Below, in pieces: positions 1 to 7,864 of a DNA stretch of 23,335 bases. The position numbers and the translations under genes are program-made. The notes below the pieces were generated by a model. The model had not been told where the DNA came from, ran no database searches, and saw only the letters and a list, made by a program, of their open reading frames with translations. The DNA is from CAKSHP01 sp045590935 (GTDB lineage: Bacteria; Bacillota; Clostridia; UBA1381; UMGS1253): the NCBI GenBank assembly GCA_045590935.1, contig JAZNSA010000072.1, forward strand, positions 1 through 23,335, given 5' to 3'. Every line of letters starts with the position of its first letter. Position 1 is the stretch's first letter.

Positions 1-453
1 TTTTTATATGGAGAAAAAAATGGCAAGCGAGACTAAGAAGCGTTTGGCGCTGATTTGGCTGAGCTTGAAAGAGTAATACTTTTAAAGGTTGTTGACACAA
101 AGTGGATGGACCATATAGACGATATGGACCAGCTAAAGCACGGTATTGGAATGAGTGCGTATGCGCAGAGAGACCCTGTTGTTGAGTATCGTATAGTAGG
201 CTCGGATATGTATGACGAGATGATAACAAATATCGCAGAGGATACTGTTAAATTCTTCTTTGGTGCCCGTCCTGCTGCGAAAACTCTTGAGCGTGAGCAG
301 GTTGCAAAGCCGACAAGCGAAAACTTTGGCGGCGACGGAAGTGTTAAAAAATCGCCTGTTGTAAAAAAAGAAAAGGTCGGCAGAAACGACCCATGTCCTT
401 GCGGAAGCGGCAAGAAATACAAAAAATGTTGCGGACTTAACGCAGAAGATTAA
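1..453 (+). CDS. secA: Protein translocase subunit SecA, C-terminal end (partial, frame break near 43)
   Basis: This is the 3' end of the preprotein-translocase ATPase that drives Sec export at the cytoplasmic membrane; the start lies outside the window. Visible parts are the helical scaffold/wing end (KWMDHIDDMDQLKHGIG, then QRDPVVEY) and, at the extreme C terminus, the zinc-binding SEC-C motif CPCGSGKKYKKCC, which in the family binds SecB or ribosomes. The long frame is open from 37 to 453, with a TAA at 34-36. The upstream part (FYMEKKMASETKK) is in the next frame, 2-43, which runs into a stop after 75. The two join naturally at the T-run 43-45 if one T is missing, restoring FGADLAELERV. 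This is either a sequencing or assembly error near a contig end or a real disruption. Identity is certain; whether it is intact is not. Confidence 0.93.
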
Positions 454-470
454 TAATAAAATCTAAAACT

Positions 471-516
471 AAAGAGCTGCATAAAACCAAAAATAATAGG
501 TTTTATGCAGCCCTTT
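471..516. terminator. Bidirectional rho-independent terminator between secA and the permease gene
   Basis: A perfect 13-bp inverted repeat (476-488 with 499-511) has a 10-nt loop. Allowing one mismatch the stem extends to about 18 bp (471-488 with 499-516). It ends in TTTT on the + strand and in an AAAG/CTTT-flanked U-rich tract on the - strand. It lies between two converging genes, so it can end both transcripts. Confidence 0.9.
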
Positions 517-554
517 TAGCTTTTATATCTCAAAGCCTTTCTTATAATTTTAAA

Positions 555-1958
555 TTATTCTTTATTCTTTTTATTCATAACTAATCTTCCAAAAGCCATA
601 ACTGCCGCAAAAACAATTAAATAGAAAAGTACGGGAAATGAAAATTTTCCGTTTTTTTCCGCAATTATGTATGGCTTTATGCCATGTGCATAAATTGCTG
701 CCGAAATCATAACGCACGCCGCCAAAATTGACATTATCGGCAAAACAATTCCTTTAAATACACCATCTCTCCTTCTGTTTTTAACAATATACATTATAAA
801 CATCGGAATATACATAGCATATAACGTAACAATCGGAAGCTCCGACGAATCAAAATTAAATATTCCAAAAACAGGGTTTGCGTATATATTTGCGCCGTAA
901 TAATGAAACAGCCATATTCCGCAAACAAAAAGCCCCGCAACCGATGAATTCACAGGCATATTCGTTCTTTTATCAATCTCCGAAAAAACCTCAGGCGAAA
1001 TTCCCTCTCCACGAGCCGCAATAGAATAAAACCCTCTTGCACAGCCAAGCATAAGCCCGTTTAGCGTTCCAAGACAGGATACGGCTATAAACGCAGTAAA
1101 AATTCGTGCGACATATGTTCCGAAAAGTACCCTGAAGGCTCCAAAAACGCCCTCTCTATGAAGTTCTTCGTTAGTTAGCGCACCCGAAATTCCTATATAA
1201 TAGCAAACGTAAATCAAAATAATTATTACTGCTCCAATAATTAACGCAAGAGGTAAGTTCCTCTTTGCATTTTTAATTTCAGCATTTATGCTTGTCGCAA
1301 TTATCCATCCCTCATACGCAAAGCTTGTTGACACAACAGCAGGAAGCAGAAGCGACATTTTTCCGCCCCCCTCAGCTACTATAAGCGGATTGGAAAAGTT
1401 ATCCGCAATATTTCCGTTGTTCATTCCTACAATCGTTCCAATAATCGCAACAAGAGCAAGAGGCACAAGCTTAATCACTGTTGTTGTAACCTGAACTTTT
1501 CCCGCAATTACAGGCGAAATGGTATTAAGAAAAAACGCCGAAATAAGAAAAAAGCAAGCAAGCGTCATACAAAGACCACCATCAGCCTCAAATATGTTGA
1601 ACATTTCAAGAGTGTATTTCGCACTCAGCCACGCCAAAACAGCAGTTAGAGTAGGATAATAAATTGTTGTTAAAAACCAACCCATCATATACGCATACTT
1701 ATTTCCTATCATAGCCTCTGCATAGTCGACAACGCCGTTTACCTTCTCATGCTTCGTTGCCATAACTGCAAACATAGCTGAGCAAATAATCATAATAGCT
1801 CCGCCAATGAGCCACGCAATAATTCCTACTCCTAAATTATAACCCGTTATTTCATTTATGTCTGCCGCCTTAAAAAACACACCGCTACCTATAACAATTC
1901 CAACAACCATTGCCACAGACATTACTAATCCATATTTTTTCTCAAGCTTGTCCGAAAT
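555..1958 (-). CDS. APC-superfamily amino-acid permease
   Basis: An integral membrane transporter of about 467 residues with roughly 12 hydrophobic segments, the usual size for amino acid-polyamine-organocation permeases. TM1 carries the family substrate-backbone loop (IGSGVFF). The cytoplasmic NAEIKNAKRNLPLAL segment matches the conserved (S/N)xEIKNPxRNLP loop of the LAT/SteT-like branch. Substrate is not predictable. The start is unusual. A TTG 15 nt further up (1973) has no ribosome binding site before it, whereas GGGAGG at 1966-1971 sits 6-7 nt before an ATT at 1956-1958. That ATT begins (M)SDKLEKKYGL, a typical N terminus for these proteins. I therefore place the start at ATT. It is the last gene of a leftward run and follows the rubredoxin fusion by 37 nt. 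Confidence 0.88.
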   Translation of the reverse strand: MSDKLEKKYGLVMSVAMVVGIVIGSGVFFKAADINEITGYNLGVGIIAWLIGGAIMIICSAMFAVMATKHEKVNGVVDYAEAMIGNKYAYMMGWFLTTIYYPTLTAVLAWLSAKYTLEMFNIFEADGGLCMTLACFFLISAFFLNTISPVIAGKVQVTTTVIKLVPLALVAIIGTIVGMNNGNIADNFSNPLIVAEGGGKMSLLLPAVVSTSFAYEGWIIATSINAEIKNAKRNLPLALIIGAVIIILIYVCYYIGISGALTNEELHREGVFGAFRVLFGTYVARIFTAFIAVSCLGTLNGLMLGCARGFYSIAARGEGISPEVFSEIDKRTNMPVNSSVAGLFVCGIWLFHYYGANIYANPVFGIFNFDSSELPIVTLYAMYIPMFIMYIVKNRRRDGVFKGIVLPIMSILAACVMISAAIYAHGIKPYIIAEKNGKFSFPVLFYLIVFAAVMAFGRLVMNKKNKE

Positions 1959-1971
1959 AAAAATCCCTCCC

Positions 1972-2005
1972 AAAAAATACTAAAGCTTCAATTAATTAAA
2001 GCTTT
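1972..2005 (-). terminator. Terminator-like hairpin before the permease gene
   Basis: On the - strand AAAGCTT and AAGCTTT form a 7-bp stem (+ strand 1982-1988 with 1999-2005) around a 10-nt AT loop, followed after GTA by six T (1972-1977). It overlaps the stop codon of the upstream gene and abuts the ribosome binding site of the permease. It could be a weak terminator or attenuator. The stem is short and AT-rich, so chance is possible. Confidence 0.35.
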
Positions 2006-2598
2006 CTGAAATCCGATGCAGGATGCTTACAAATCGGACAAATAAAGTCATCAGGAAGAGGTTCCCCGTCGTAAACATATCCGCAAATCTCACAAACATA
2101 TCCCTTTTTAACTTCCGTTTTCGTTTTAGGCTTTATGTTTTCATGATAAAAGCTATAGGTAACCGTTTTTTCATCACTCAACACCTTTGCATCAACAACA
2201 TCCGCTATAAGCATAATATGCGTTCCCAAATCAATTTCTTGCGTTTTTTTGCAGCTTATATATGCGTTTGTATTTTTTGTTATATACAAAACGCCGTTTT
2301 CGCTTCTTTCATATTCTTTAAAATTTGCAAACTTGTCAACATTTCCGCCACTTTGAAATCCAAAATGACGAAAAATCTCAAAATCGCTTCTCTCATCCAG
2401 AACCGAAATATTAAAGCAGTTTTTCCTTTGCAGCATTTTGCTCGTATAATTCTGTTTGTTTATAGCTACTGCAATTTGATTGGGTTCGTTTGTAACTTGC
2501 ATAGCAGTATTAATTATACATCCGTTATCCTTTCCGTCCTCCTCAGCAGTTAAAACATATAACCCATATTCAATTTTAAACATTGCTTTATTGTCCAA
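1996..2598 (-). CDS. Flavin reductase-like / rubredoxin fusion (high-molecular-weight rubredoxin type)
   Basis: A 200-aa two-domain redox protein. Residues about 5-155 are a flavin reductase-like FMN-binding domain (NGCIINTAMQVT, then QNYTSKML). Residues 167-200 are a short rubredoxin domain with iron ligands C169, C172, C187 and C190 in CEICGYVYDGE...DDFICPICK. In acetogens such fusions pass electrons from NADH to FprA-type flavodiiron proteins in oxygen or NO reduction; that role is inferred here and no FprA gene is in the window. The start is TTG at 2596-2598, preceded in frame by a stop and 9 nt after AGGGAG; the alternative ATG at 2581-2583 lacks a good ribosome binding site. Cytoplasmic. 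It starts 13 nt after the beta-helix gene and was probably co-transcribed with it. Confidence 0.88.
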   Translation of the reverse strand: MDNKAMFKIEYGLYVLTAEEDGKDNGCIINTAMQVTNEPNQIAVAINKQNYTSKMLQRKNCFNISVLDERSDFEIFRHFGFQSGGNVDKFANFKEYERSENGVLYITKNTNAYISCKKTQEIDLGTHIMLIADVVDAKVLSDEKTVTYSFYHENIKPKTKTEVKKGYVCEICGYVYDGEPLPDDFICPICKHPASDFRKL

Positions 2599-2611
2599 TA
2601 TTCACATCTCC

Positions 2612-4252
2612 CTACTTTTCGCAATTTACTAATTTTATTCTATCCCGTTTTAATTCTCCGTATTCATTATTGTTCCCATCAATATTATAATTTGTAACCG
2701 CAGATAAATATATTTCAACCGCTCCTGCATTAAAAAACTGATTATCATTAATTTTTATATCGCTAAAAACGTTTGTAAAATTCCTATTGTCTTGCCCTTG
2801 CATCGCCTTTACTGCAACAATTCCGTCGTTACTGTCGTTGCTTTCTTTGCAACAATTTTCAAAAACATTTTCACTTATTGTAACATTCTTAGTCGGCGCA
2901 AGCTCATTTTTGCTGTAAACATCAGGTGCAACAACAATCGCCGACAAAGCAAGATTTTTAATTGCACTATTTGTAACAACAGAATTATCCGATTGAATTA
3001 TAACTCCAACGCCCGCTCCTTTATTAATTTTCAAATCAGAAATGTATGCTCCCGCAAGCTGCGATTTATTGCAAACGAAAAATTCCGAAGCAAGCTCTTT
3101 TGTATTTCCGTCTATTTTAAGCTTTCCGTTTTTGAATTTCTTAACCTTAAAACTGCCGACGCTTTTCATCTCTTTGTCGTAAACCTCAACAATATCGCCT
3201 TTCTTCGCCCATGCATCTCCTGCATTTCCCTTCAAAACAAGCTCCGAACTGCCCTTTATCTTTTCAATTTGGTACGCACTGTTATATATATTTATGCCAT
3301 TTTTTCCAATTCCATTAAACTCGCAATTTCTTATTTCAATTTTATTATACACGCCTGCGGTATTAATCGCATCCTCGTTCACTGCCCACGCCGCAACATT
3401 TCTTTCACTGCACTCCGCCTTAACACTCTCAATCAAAATATCACTGTTTCCGCTTGGTGCATAAAAAATATTTCCTGGACAAGAGAGTACATTTATATTT
3501 TTTACCGTAAGCCCTGACGCCTTTGTTGTATAAAACATAGGCGATGCCGTCTCTCCGTTTGAAAACCTTAAAACAATACTGTCCCCAACATTCCCATAAA
3601 CTCCCTCAATTTTGTATATCCTGTTTTGGGCATCTTCAATCTTTCCCGAAAAACCAACGCCTCTCGGTGAACTGCTTTCACTAATCGAAACGCCATTTTC
3701 ATCTACTACATTGACATACGGAATATATTCTCCCCCAACAAGCGGGCTTTTCTCTCCATTAAAGAAATTCTCAGCCATTTTAATATATGTACTTACTCCG
3801 TCTGTTTCTATGACCTCGCCATACGCATTAGTATGATTTAAATAATCTATATTAAATCCGTTTATACAAATATTTTCGCTTTCCGAAATATTAAAAACAT
3901 TTGATGTATAATAATTATTATCCTTTTCTTTACTGAAAGGTGAAAACGATTTGTTAATTATTGTTGCATTATTGGCTGTAATGGTAATATTTTTCTTGCC
4001 GTTTATATTAATTCCTCCATTTTCCCTTGTTGCCTCAATATAATACGTTCCCTCAGGAAAATGCAAGCTATCGCCCTTTTTAAGCTTTTTAATCAGGTTG
4101 TTTATCTTCGCCGTATTTTCCGCAGCTGCATCTATATCAGACAAAACAATTCCCTCATCCAATACATTAACCACTTTATCCTTCCCGCACTGCACAAACG
4201 CAAAAACTACCGCACAAATAATCAAAACCACAACAGCTATAAGCTTTTTCAT
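2612..4252 (-). CDS. Exported right-handed beta-helix protein with two inserted modules
   Basis: About 546 aa. Residues 1-20 form one hydrophobic export or anchor segment (MKKLIAVVVLIICAVVFAF). A cysteine follows at 22, but the preceding FVQ does not fit a lipobox, so either cleavage after VFA or an uncleaved anchor is likely. A pectate-lyase-like start (FPEGTYYI at 65-72) leads into repeated beta-helix turns rich in I-x-I-x-N patterns (84-140, 245-330, 400-530). Two segments interrupt the helix, about 145-235 and 330-395, and look like beta-rich insertions. The layout reminds me of glycoside hydrolase family 110 and its relatives, but enzymatic activity is not established; the acidic positions I would look at are E293 and D294. 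The ATG at 4252 is chosen over an upstream TTG because AGGGGGG lies 6 nt before it. It begins 18 nt after the holA stop. Function unknown, probably acting on or near the cell surface. Confidence 0.72.
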   Translation of the reverse strand: MKKLIAVVVLIICAVVFAFVQCGKDKVVNVLDEGIVLSDIDAAAENTAKINNLIKKLKKGDSLHFPEGTYYIEATRENGGININGKKNITITANNATIINKSFSPFSKEKDNNYYTSNVFNISESENICINGFNIDYLNHTNAYGEVIETDGVSTYIKMAENFFNGEKSPLVGGEYIPYVNVVDENGVSISESSSPRGVGFSGKIEDAQNRIYKIEGVYGNVGDSIVLRFSNGETASPMFYTTKASGLTVKNINVLSCPGNIFYAPSGNSDILIESVKAECSERNVAAWAVNEDAINTAGVYNKIEIRNCEFNGIGKNGINIYNSAYQIEKIKGSSELVLKGNAGDAWAKKGDIVEVYDKEMKSVGSFKVKKFKNGKLKIDGNTKELASEFFVCNKSQLAGAYISDLKINKGAGVGVIIQSDNSVVTNSAIKNLALSAIVVAPDVYSKNELAPTKNVTISENVFENCCKESNDSNDGIVAVKAMQGQDNRNFTNVFSDIKINDNQFFNAGAVEIYLSAVTNYNIDGNNNEYGELKRDRIKLVNCEK

Positions 4253-4269
4253 TTTTATCCCCCCTGTAA

Positions 4270-5289
4270 TCAATTATTATCTATACACCACGCCAAAAAT
4301 TGCTCAAGTGCCAACCAATCCTTTATTTTTCCTGATTTTATATCAAAGTCTATCTGCGCCGTTTTGCACATTGCCTCTCTTAAAAACGGTTTTGAAAACT
4401 TTTTTGCCGCATCGCTGAAAACATACATCTGACTTGAAAATATTTTAAGCTCTCCCGCAACCGTTTTATATGGCGTTCCTTTTTCAAGCATAAGCTTCAC
4501 TTTCATAATTTTTTCAAAGTTTATGCAAAGCAATGCCAAAACGCCAAACGGCGACTCTCTTAAAGTTTTCAACTCGTAAAGCTTTTCAAAAACACCCTGT
4601 CCATTTTTTTTGAGCATATCATTAATCATTTCAAAAACTCTGTTTTGCGGCATTTTTGTAACAATCTTATCAATATCTGCCGTTGTTATTTTTCCGTTAT
4701 CGCAAAATGCAAACAATTTTTCAAGCTCACGCTTTATATTGTTCATTCCAACATCGCAGCTGCTAAGCAAATATTCAACTTCCTTTTCGCCTATTGTTAC
4801 TCCCGCTTCTCTGCATCCTCTCGAAATCCAATTTGTCAGCTCAATTCCTTGCAAATATGCGCAATCAACAGCCTCCCCATTCTTGGCAAACGCCTTGTAA
4901 ATAACGCCTCTTTTATCAACATTATCCTCCAAAAAGACAATTACATTATCCTCATTTAAGCTTGAAAAAACGCTTTGCCAAAACTCCTTTTGCTCCTCCG
5001 TTGCATTTTTAAAAATATCAGAATCTTTAATCAAAATCATTTTTTTGTCCGCCATCATCGGCGGCGTATCTATAGAAAGCCGAATTTGAGATATATCCTG
5101 CTTTGCCCCCTCAAACACAGTATAATTAAACTCCTCCAAATCCGACTCAACAACCAAATCTTTTATTTTATTCGCATAAAAGTGCTTCAAATAATCCTCA
5201 TCACCATAAATCAAATAAAGGCTCTTTAGCTTGTTTTCCTTTATTTGCGCCCGAAGATTTTTAAGTCCGCTATCATCACGCTTTGCCAT
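4270..5289 (-). CDS. holA: DNA polymerase III subunit delta
   Basis: About 339 aa. This is the clamp-loader subunit that opens the sliding clamp within the delta/delta-prime/tau complex of the replisome. The N-terminal LYLIYGDEDYLKHFYANKI is the characteristic start of the family. It is followed by the degenerate AAA+ region (IDTPPMMADKKMILIKD) and the C-terminal helical collar domain (FSKPFLREAMCKTAQIDFDIKSG). The start is put at the ATG 5287-5289, about 5 nt after GGGG, rather than at a TTG 27 nt upstream. It follows comEC by about 40 nt, the same order as yqeN after comEC in Bacillus. The rpsT gene that often neighbours holA in Firmicutes is not here; the beta-helix gene takes that place. 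Confidence 0.93.
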   Translation of the reverse strand: MAKRDDSGLKNLRAQIKENKLKSLYLIYGDEDYLKHFYANKIKDLVVESDLEEFNYTVFEGAKQDISQIRLSIDTPPMMADKKMILIKDSDIFKNATEEQKEFWQSVFSSLNEDNVIVFLEDNVDKRGVIYKAFAKNGEAVDCAYLQGIELTNWISRGCREAGVTIGEKEVEYLLSSCDVGMNNIKRELEKLFAFCDNGKITTADIDKIVTKMPQNRVFEMINDMLKKNGQGVFEKLYELKTLRESPFGVLALLCINFEKIMKVKLMLEKGTPYKTVAGELKIFSSQMYVFSDAAKKFSKPFLREAMCKTAQIDFDIKSGKIKDWLALEQFLAWCIDNN

Positions 5290-5328
5290 ATTTTCCCCAC
5301 TCACCCTTTCTGCCAATAAAATAAATTC

Positions 5329-7743
5329 CTAATCTATCGCCTTTTTACTTAAAAAGCTATCATATTCCAAAAAATTCTTCCCAACCGTAAAAACTATATC
5401 GCCAAGCTCGTTTGTGCAAAGCACGCTTGCATTCTTCTTCCTCAAAGAAGAAACAGTTTCTCTGTCAGGATGCCCATAAATTTTTTTATCACCACTGCTT
5501 ATAACAGCATAATCCGCTTCAGCATACTTCATAAGCACGCGGGAATACGAGTCAAAGTCGCCATGGTGCGAAATCTTAACAACATCGCACTTCAAATCGT
5601 CTTTATACTTTGATGCCATTCTCGTTTGAACATTTTCCGACAAATCTCCCAAAAATAAAAATTTACTTTCGTATATTTTAAAAAGCATCGCCATACTTCC
5701 TTCGTTTTCGTTTTCAAATCTTACAAAATTCTTTGGCGGTGCATATATTCTTACAGAAATATCACTACTTATATTAATATTATCTTCATCGCAAACGCTT
5801 AAAATGTTTATATTTTTCTCCAAAGCCTTGCTTTCTATAAGCTTTTGGTACTTAGATGCTCGTCCTCTTATCGGCAATACGATATTTGAAACATCAAAAT
5901 TGTCCAAAACAGCTAAAATATTTTTCGCATGGTCAACATCAAAATGCGAAACAAAAACATATCTAATCTTTTTTATTCCGCTCCTTTTCATATACGGAAC
6001 AAAGGTATTGTCCTTATCTGAGAAATATTTCCCACCTGCATCAATAACAACGGCTTCATTTCCTTTAAACTTGATAAAGCACCCGTCGCCCTGACCAACA
6101 TTTACAAAGCACACCTTGGTTTGTTTAAACTCATTTGCATAGCTCATAACATTCCCTAAGACAAGTATACCACAAAACACCAACGCAACGCAAGCTATTT
6201 TCTTTTTCTTATTAAAATAATAATATACTCCAACTGCAAGGGTAATACAAGCTATAACAATCGATAAATTAATATATACCTCAACCGACGAAAACGGCAA
6301 ACTCGCAATAAAGCTTACAACCGCATATATGTAGTCAAATATTATATCAACCACAAACGCAAAGGCTTCTCCTAAAAATCCCGCCAAAGAAAAGGCAATC
6401 ATTAAAAATGACGCAAGCAGTGCGTACGGCAAAATCCACGAAAGCAAAATATTGGCTAAAATTCCATACAAGGAAGCATATCCAAACAAATACGCACATA
6501 GCGGAACCGTAACTATTGAAACCGACACACAAATAGATATAACACTCAATATATATCTGAAATTCTTCTTGATACGCATTTTAAATTGATTGCTTTTCTT
6601 AAAACTCAAGGGAAATGCAGAGCTTAGTGCATCAAAAAGCTTTTTGTTAAAAAACATTATTGCATATATAGCAGAAAAAGAAAGAACAAAGCCTAAATCA
6701 AACGCACTTATAGGATTAATAAGCAAAATGATAATCCCCGCAACTGCGCTATTTATAAGCAAATCGTCATCCCTTTTCATAAGCTTTGCCGCTGCACAAA
6801 GCGTAGCCATAACCGATGCACGAATAACAGATGCACTGCACCCATTAACAAATATAAAAAGCACCAAAGTCGGCACCATAAAAACAAGCAAATACTTTCT
6901 TGGTATATGCATAACTGCCATAATCATCATTATAACATAGATAATGCACGACACATGAAAGCCCGAAGCAACAAATATATGAGCCGTTCCCGATGTTTGA
7001 ATTTTTTCATACGTTCCATCGCTTATACCTCTTTTATCGCTCATTAAAACTCCGATTAGAAGTGCCGCATTTTCACTTTTTAAATTTTTCTCTGCAACAG
7101 TTTTTATATATTCCCTTACGATATTGGCAACGTCATATATATTTCTTACCTTATCAAAATGACTGTAAATTTTAATATCCTTTGCATCGGCATAGGTTGC
7201 AAAATATATATTTTCAGAATAATTATATAGCTTATAGTCAAATTCATTTCTGTTTTGTTTGTCGGAAATTTGCTCTATTTCGGCGATACTGCAAATATAA
7301 TCACCGTATTTTAAATTTTTTCTCTCCTTGCCGCTTGCCCAAAAATTAACTTTTTCCGATACTTCTTCTTGATTTTTTCCATATTTGTTCGCAATTTTAT
7401 CAATTTTCAAAACATATCGTGCATAATCATCATTTTCCTCGCAAACCTCAACTATTTCGCCATATATCCTGCAACTGCTGTCTGAATATTTATATAGCGC
7501 AGAATCCCTAATATCTAACACACTATATGTATATAGCGATACCAATACCATAGCCATCATACAAACAACGAAAAAACCAATTTCTTTTTTAAAAAACACC
7601 TTTTGCACAAAAAGAAAAACTGCAAAAAAGCAAAGAACAAAGGCTAAAAAGCTTAAACCCAATGCTTCTGTTGAATATATGCTTACAAGCATTGCCAAAA
7701 ATATAATGAAAATGCCTTTTCCCCTCAAAGCAATCATCCCCAA
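5329..7743 (-). CDS. comEC: ComEC/Rec2 DNA-uptake channel protein
   Basis: Up to 804 aa, full length for the family. Order: two or three N-terminal membrane spans (about 10-75), a soluble DUF4131/OB-like domain (about 85-195), the polytopic Competence domain (about 215-510) with ALLIGVLMSDKRGIS, AHIFVASGFHVSCI and SASVIRASVMA, then a metallo-beta-lactamase-like domain (about 543-790) with VNVGQGDG, VSHFDVDH (599-605) and ISHHGDFDS. In transforming bacteria ComEC carries single-stranded DNA across the membrane, and the C-terminal domain is proposed to be the nuclease that degrades the other strand. Metal-ligand motifs look intact. The start is uncertain: TTG 7743, ATG 7737 and TTG 7728 are all possible, and only the last has a GGGG at normal spacing. 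It heads the run with holA and follows the terminator at 7785-7829. Confidence 0.94.
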   Translation of the reverse strand: MGMIALRGKGIFIIFLAMLVSIYSTEALGLSFLAFVLCFFAVFLFVQKVFFKKEIGFFVVCMMAMVLVSLYTYSVLDIRDSALYKYSDSSCRIYGEIVEVCEENDDYARYVLKIDKIANKYGKNQEEVSEKVNFWASGKERKNLKYGDYICSIAEIEQISDKQNRNEFDYKLYNYSENIYFATYADAKDIKIYSHFDKVRNIYDVANIVREYIKTVAEKNLKSENAALLIGVLMSDKRGISDGTYEKIQTSGTAHIFVASGFHVSCIIYVIMMIMAVMHIPRKYLLVFMVPTLVLFIFVNGCSASVIRASVMATLCAAAKLMKRDDDLLINSAVAGIIILLINPISAFDLGFVLSFSAIYAIMFFNKKLFDALSSAFPLSFKKSNQFKMRIKKNFRYILSVISICVSVSIVTVPLCAYLFGYASLYGILANILLSWILPYALLASFLMIAFSLAGFLGEAFAFVVDIIFDYIYAVVSFIASLPFSSVEVYINLSIVIACITLAVGVYYYFNKKKKIACVALVFCGILVLGNVMSYANEFKQTKVCFVNVGQGDGCFIKFKGNEAVVIDAGGKYFSDKDNTFVPYMKRSGIKKIRYVFVSHFDVDHAKNILAVLDNFDVSNIVLPIRGRASKYQKLIESKALEKNINILSVCDEDNINISSDISVRIYAPPKNFVRFENENEGSMAMLFKIYESKFLFLGDLSENVQTRMASKYKDDLKCDVVKISHHGDFDSYSRVLMKYAEADYAVISSGDKKIYGHPDRETVSSLRKKNASVLCTNELGDIVFTVGKNFLEYDSFLSKKAID

Positions 7744-7784
7744 AGATACAGTTTATGTTTTAAATTCACCTTTTTCTAAATTTC

Positions 7785-7829
7785 ATCAAAAAAATCTTCT
7801 ACACCAATTTTTCATTGATGTAGAAGATT
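7785..7829 (-). terminator. Rho-independent terminator after the NlpC/P60 gene
   Basis: A 15-bp stem (7793-7807 with 7815-7829; one G-U pair when read on the - strand) encloses a 7-nt loop. It is followed on the - strand by seven T (7788-7794 region). It lies between the NlpC/P60 stop and comEC, so it separates the two transcription units. Confidence 0.88.
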
Positions 7830-7864
7830 AAATCTCAAAAAACATTTTTGCTAATTTCAACCAA

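Noticed and set aside
33..422. Reading frame of 129 codons on the - strand opposite secA
   Set aside because: Lies entirely within the antisense of clear SecA coding sequence, has low-complexity Ser/Phe content and no ribosome binding site.
2023..2553. Reading frame of 176 codons on the + strand opposite the rubredoxin fusion
   Set aside because: Antisense shadow of a well supported gene; composition rich in Asn/Ile/Phe typical of complement of AT-rich coding DNA.
4187..4195. Lipoprotein cleavage site at the N terminus of the beta-helix protein
   Set aside because: The residues before the cysteine are F-V-Q; a lipobox needs a small residue at -1 and usually Leu at -3.
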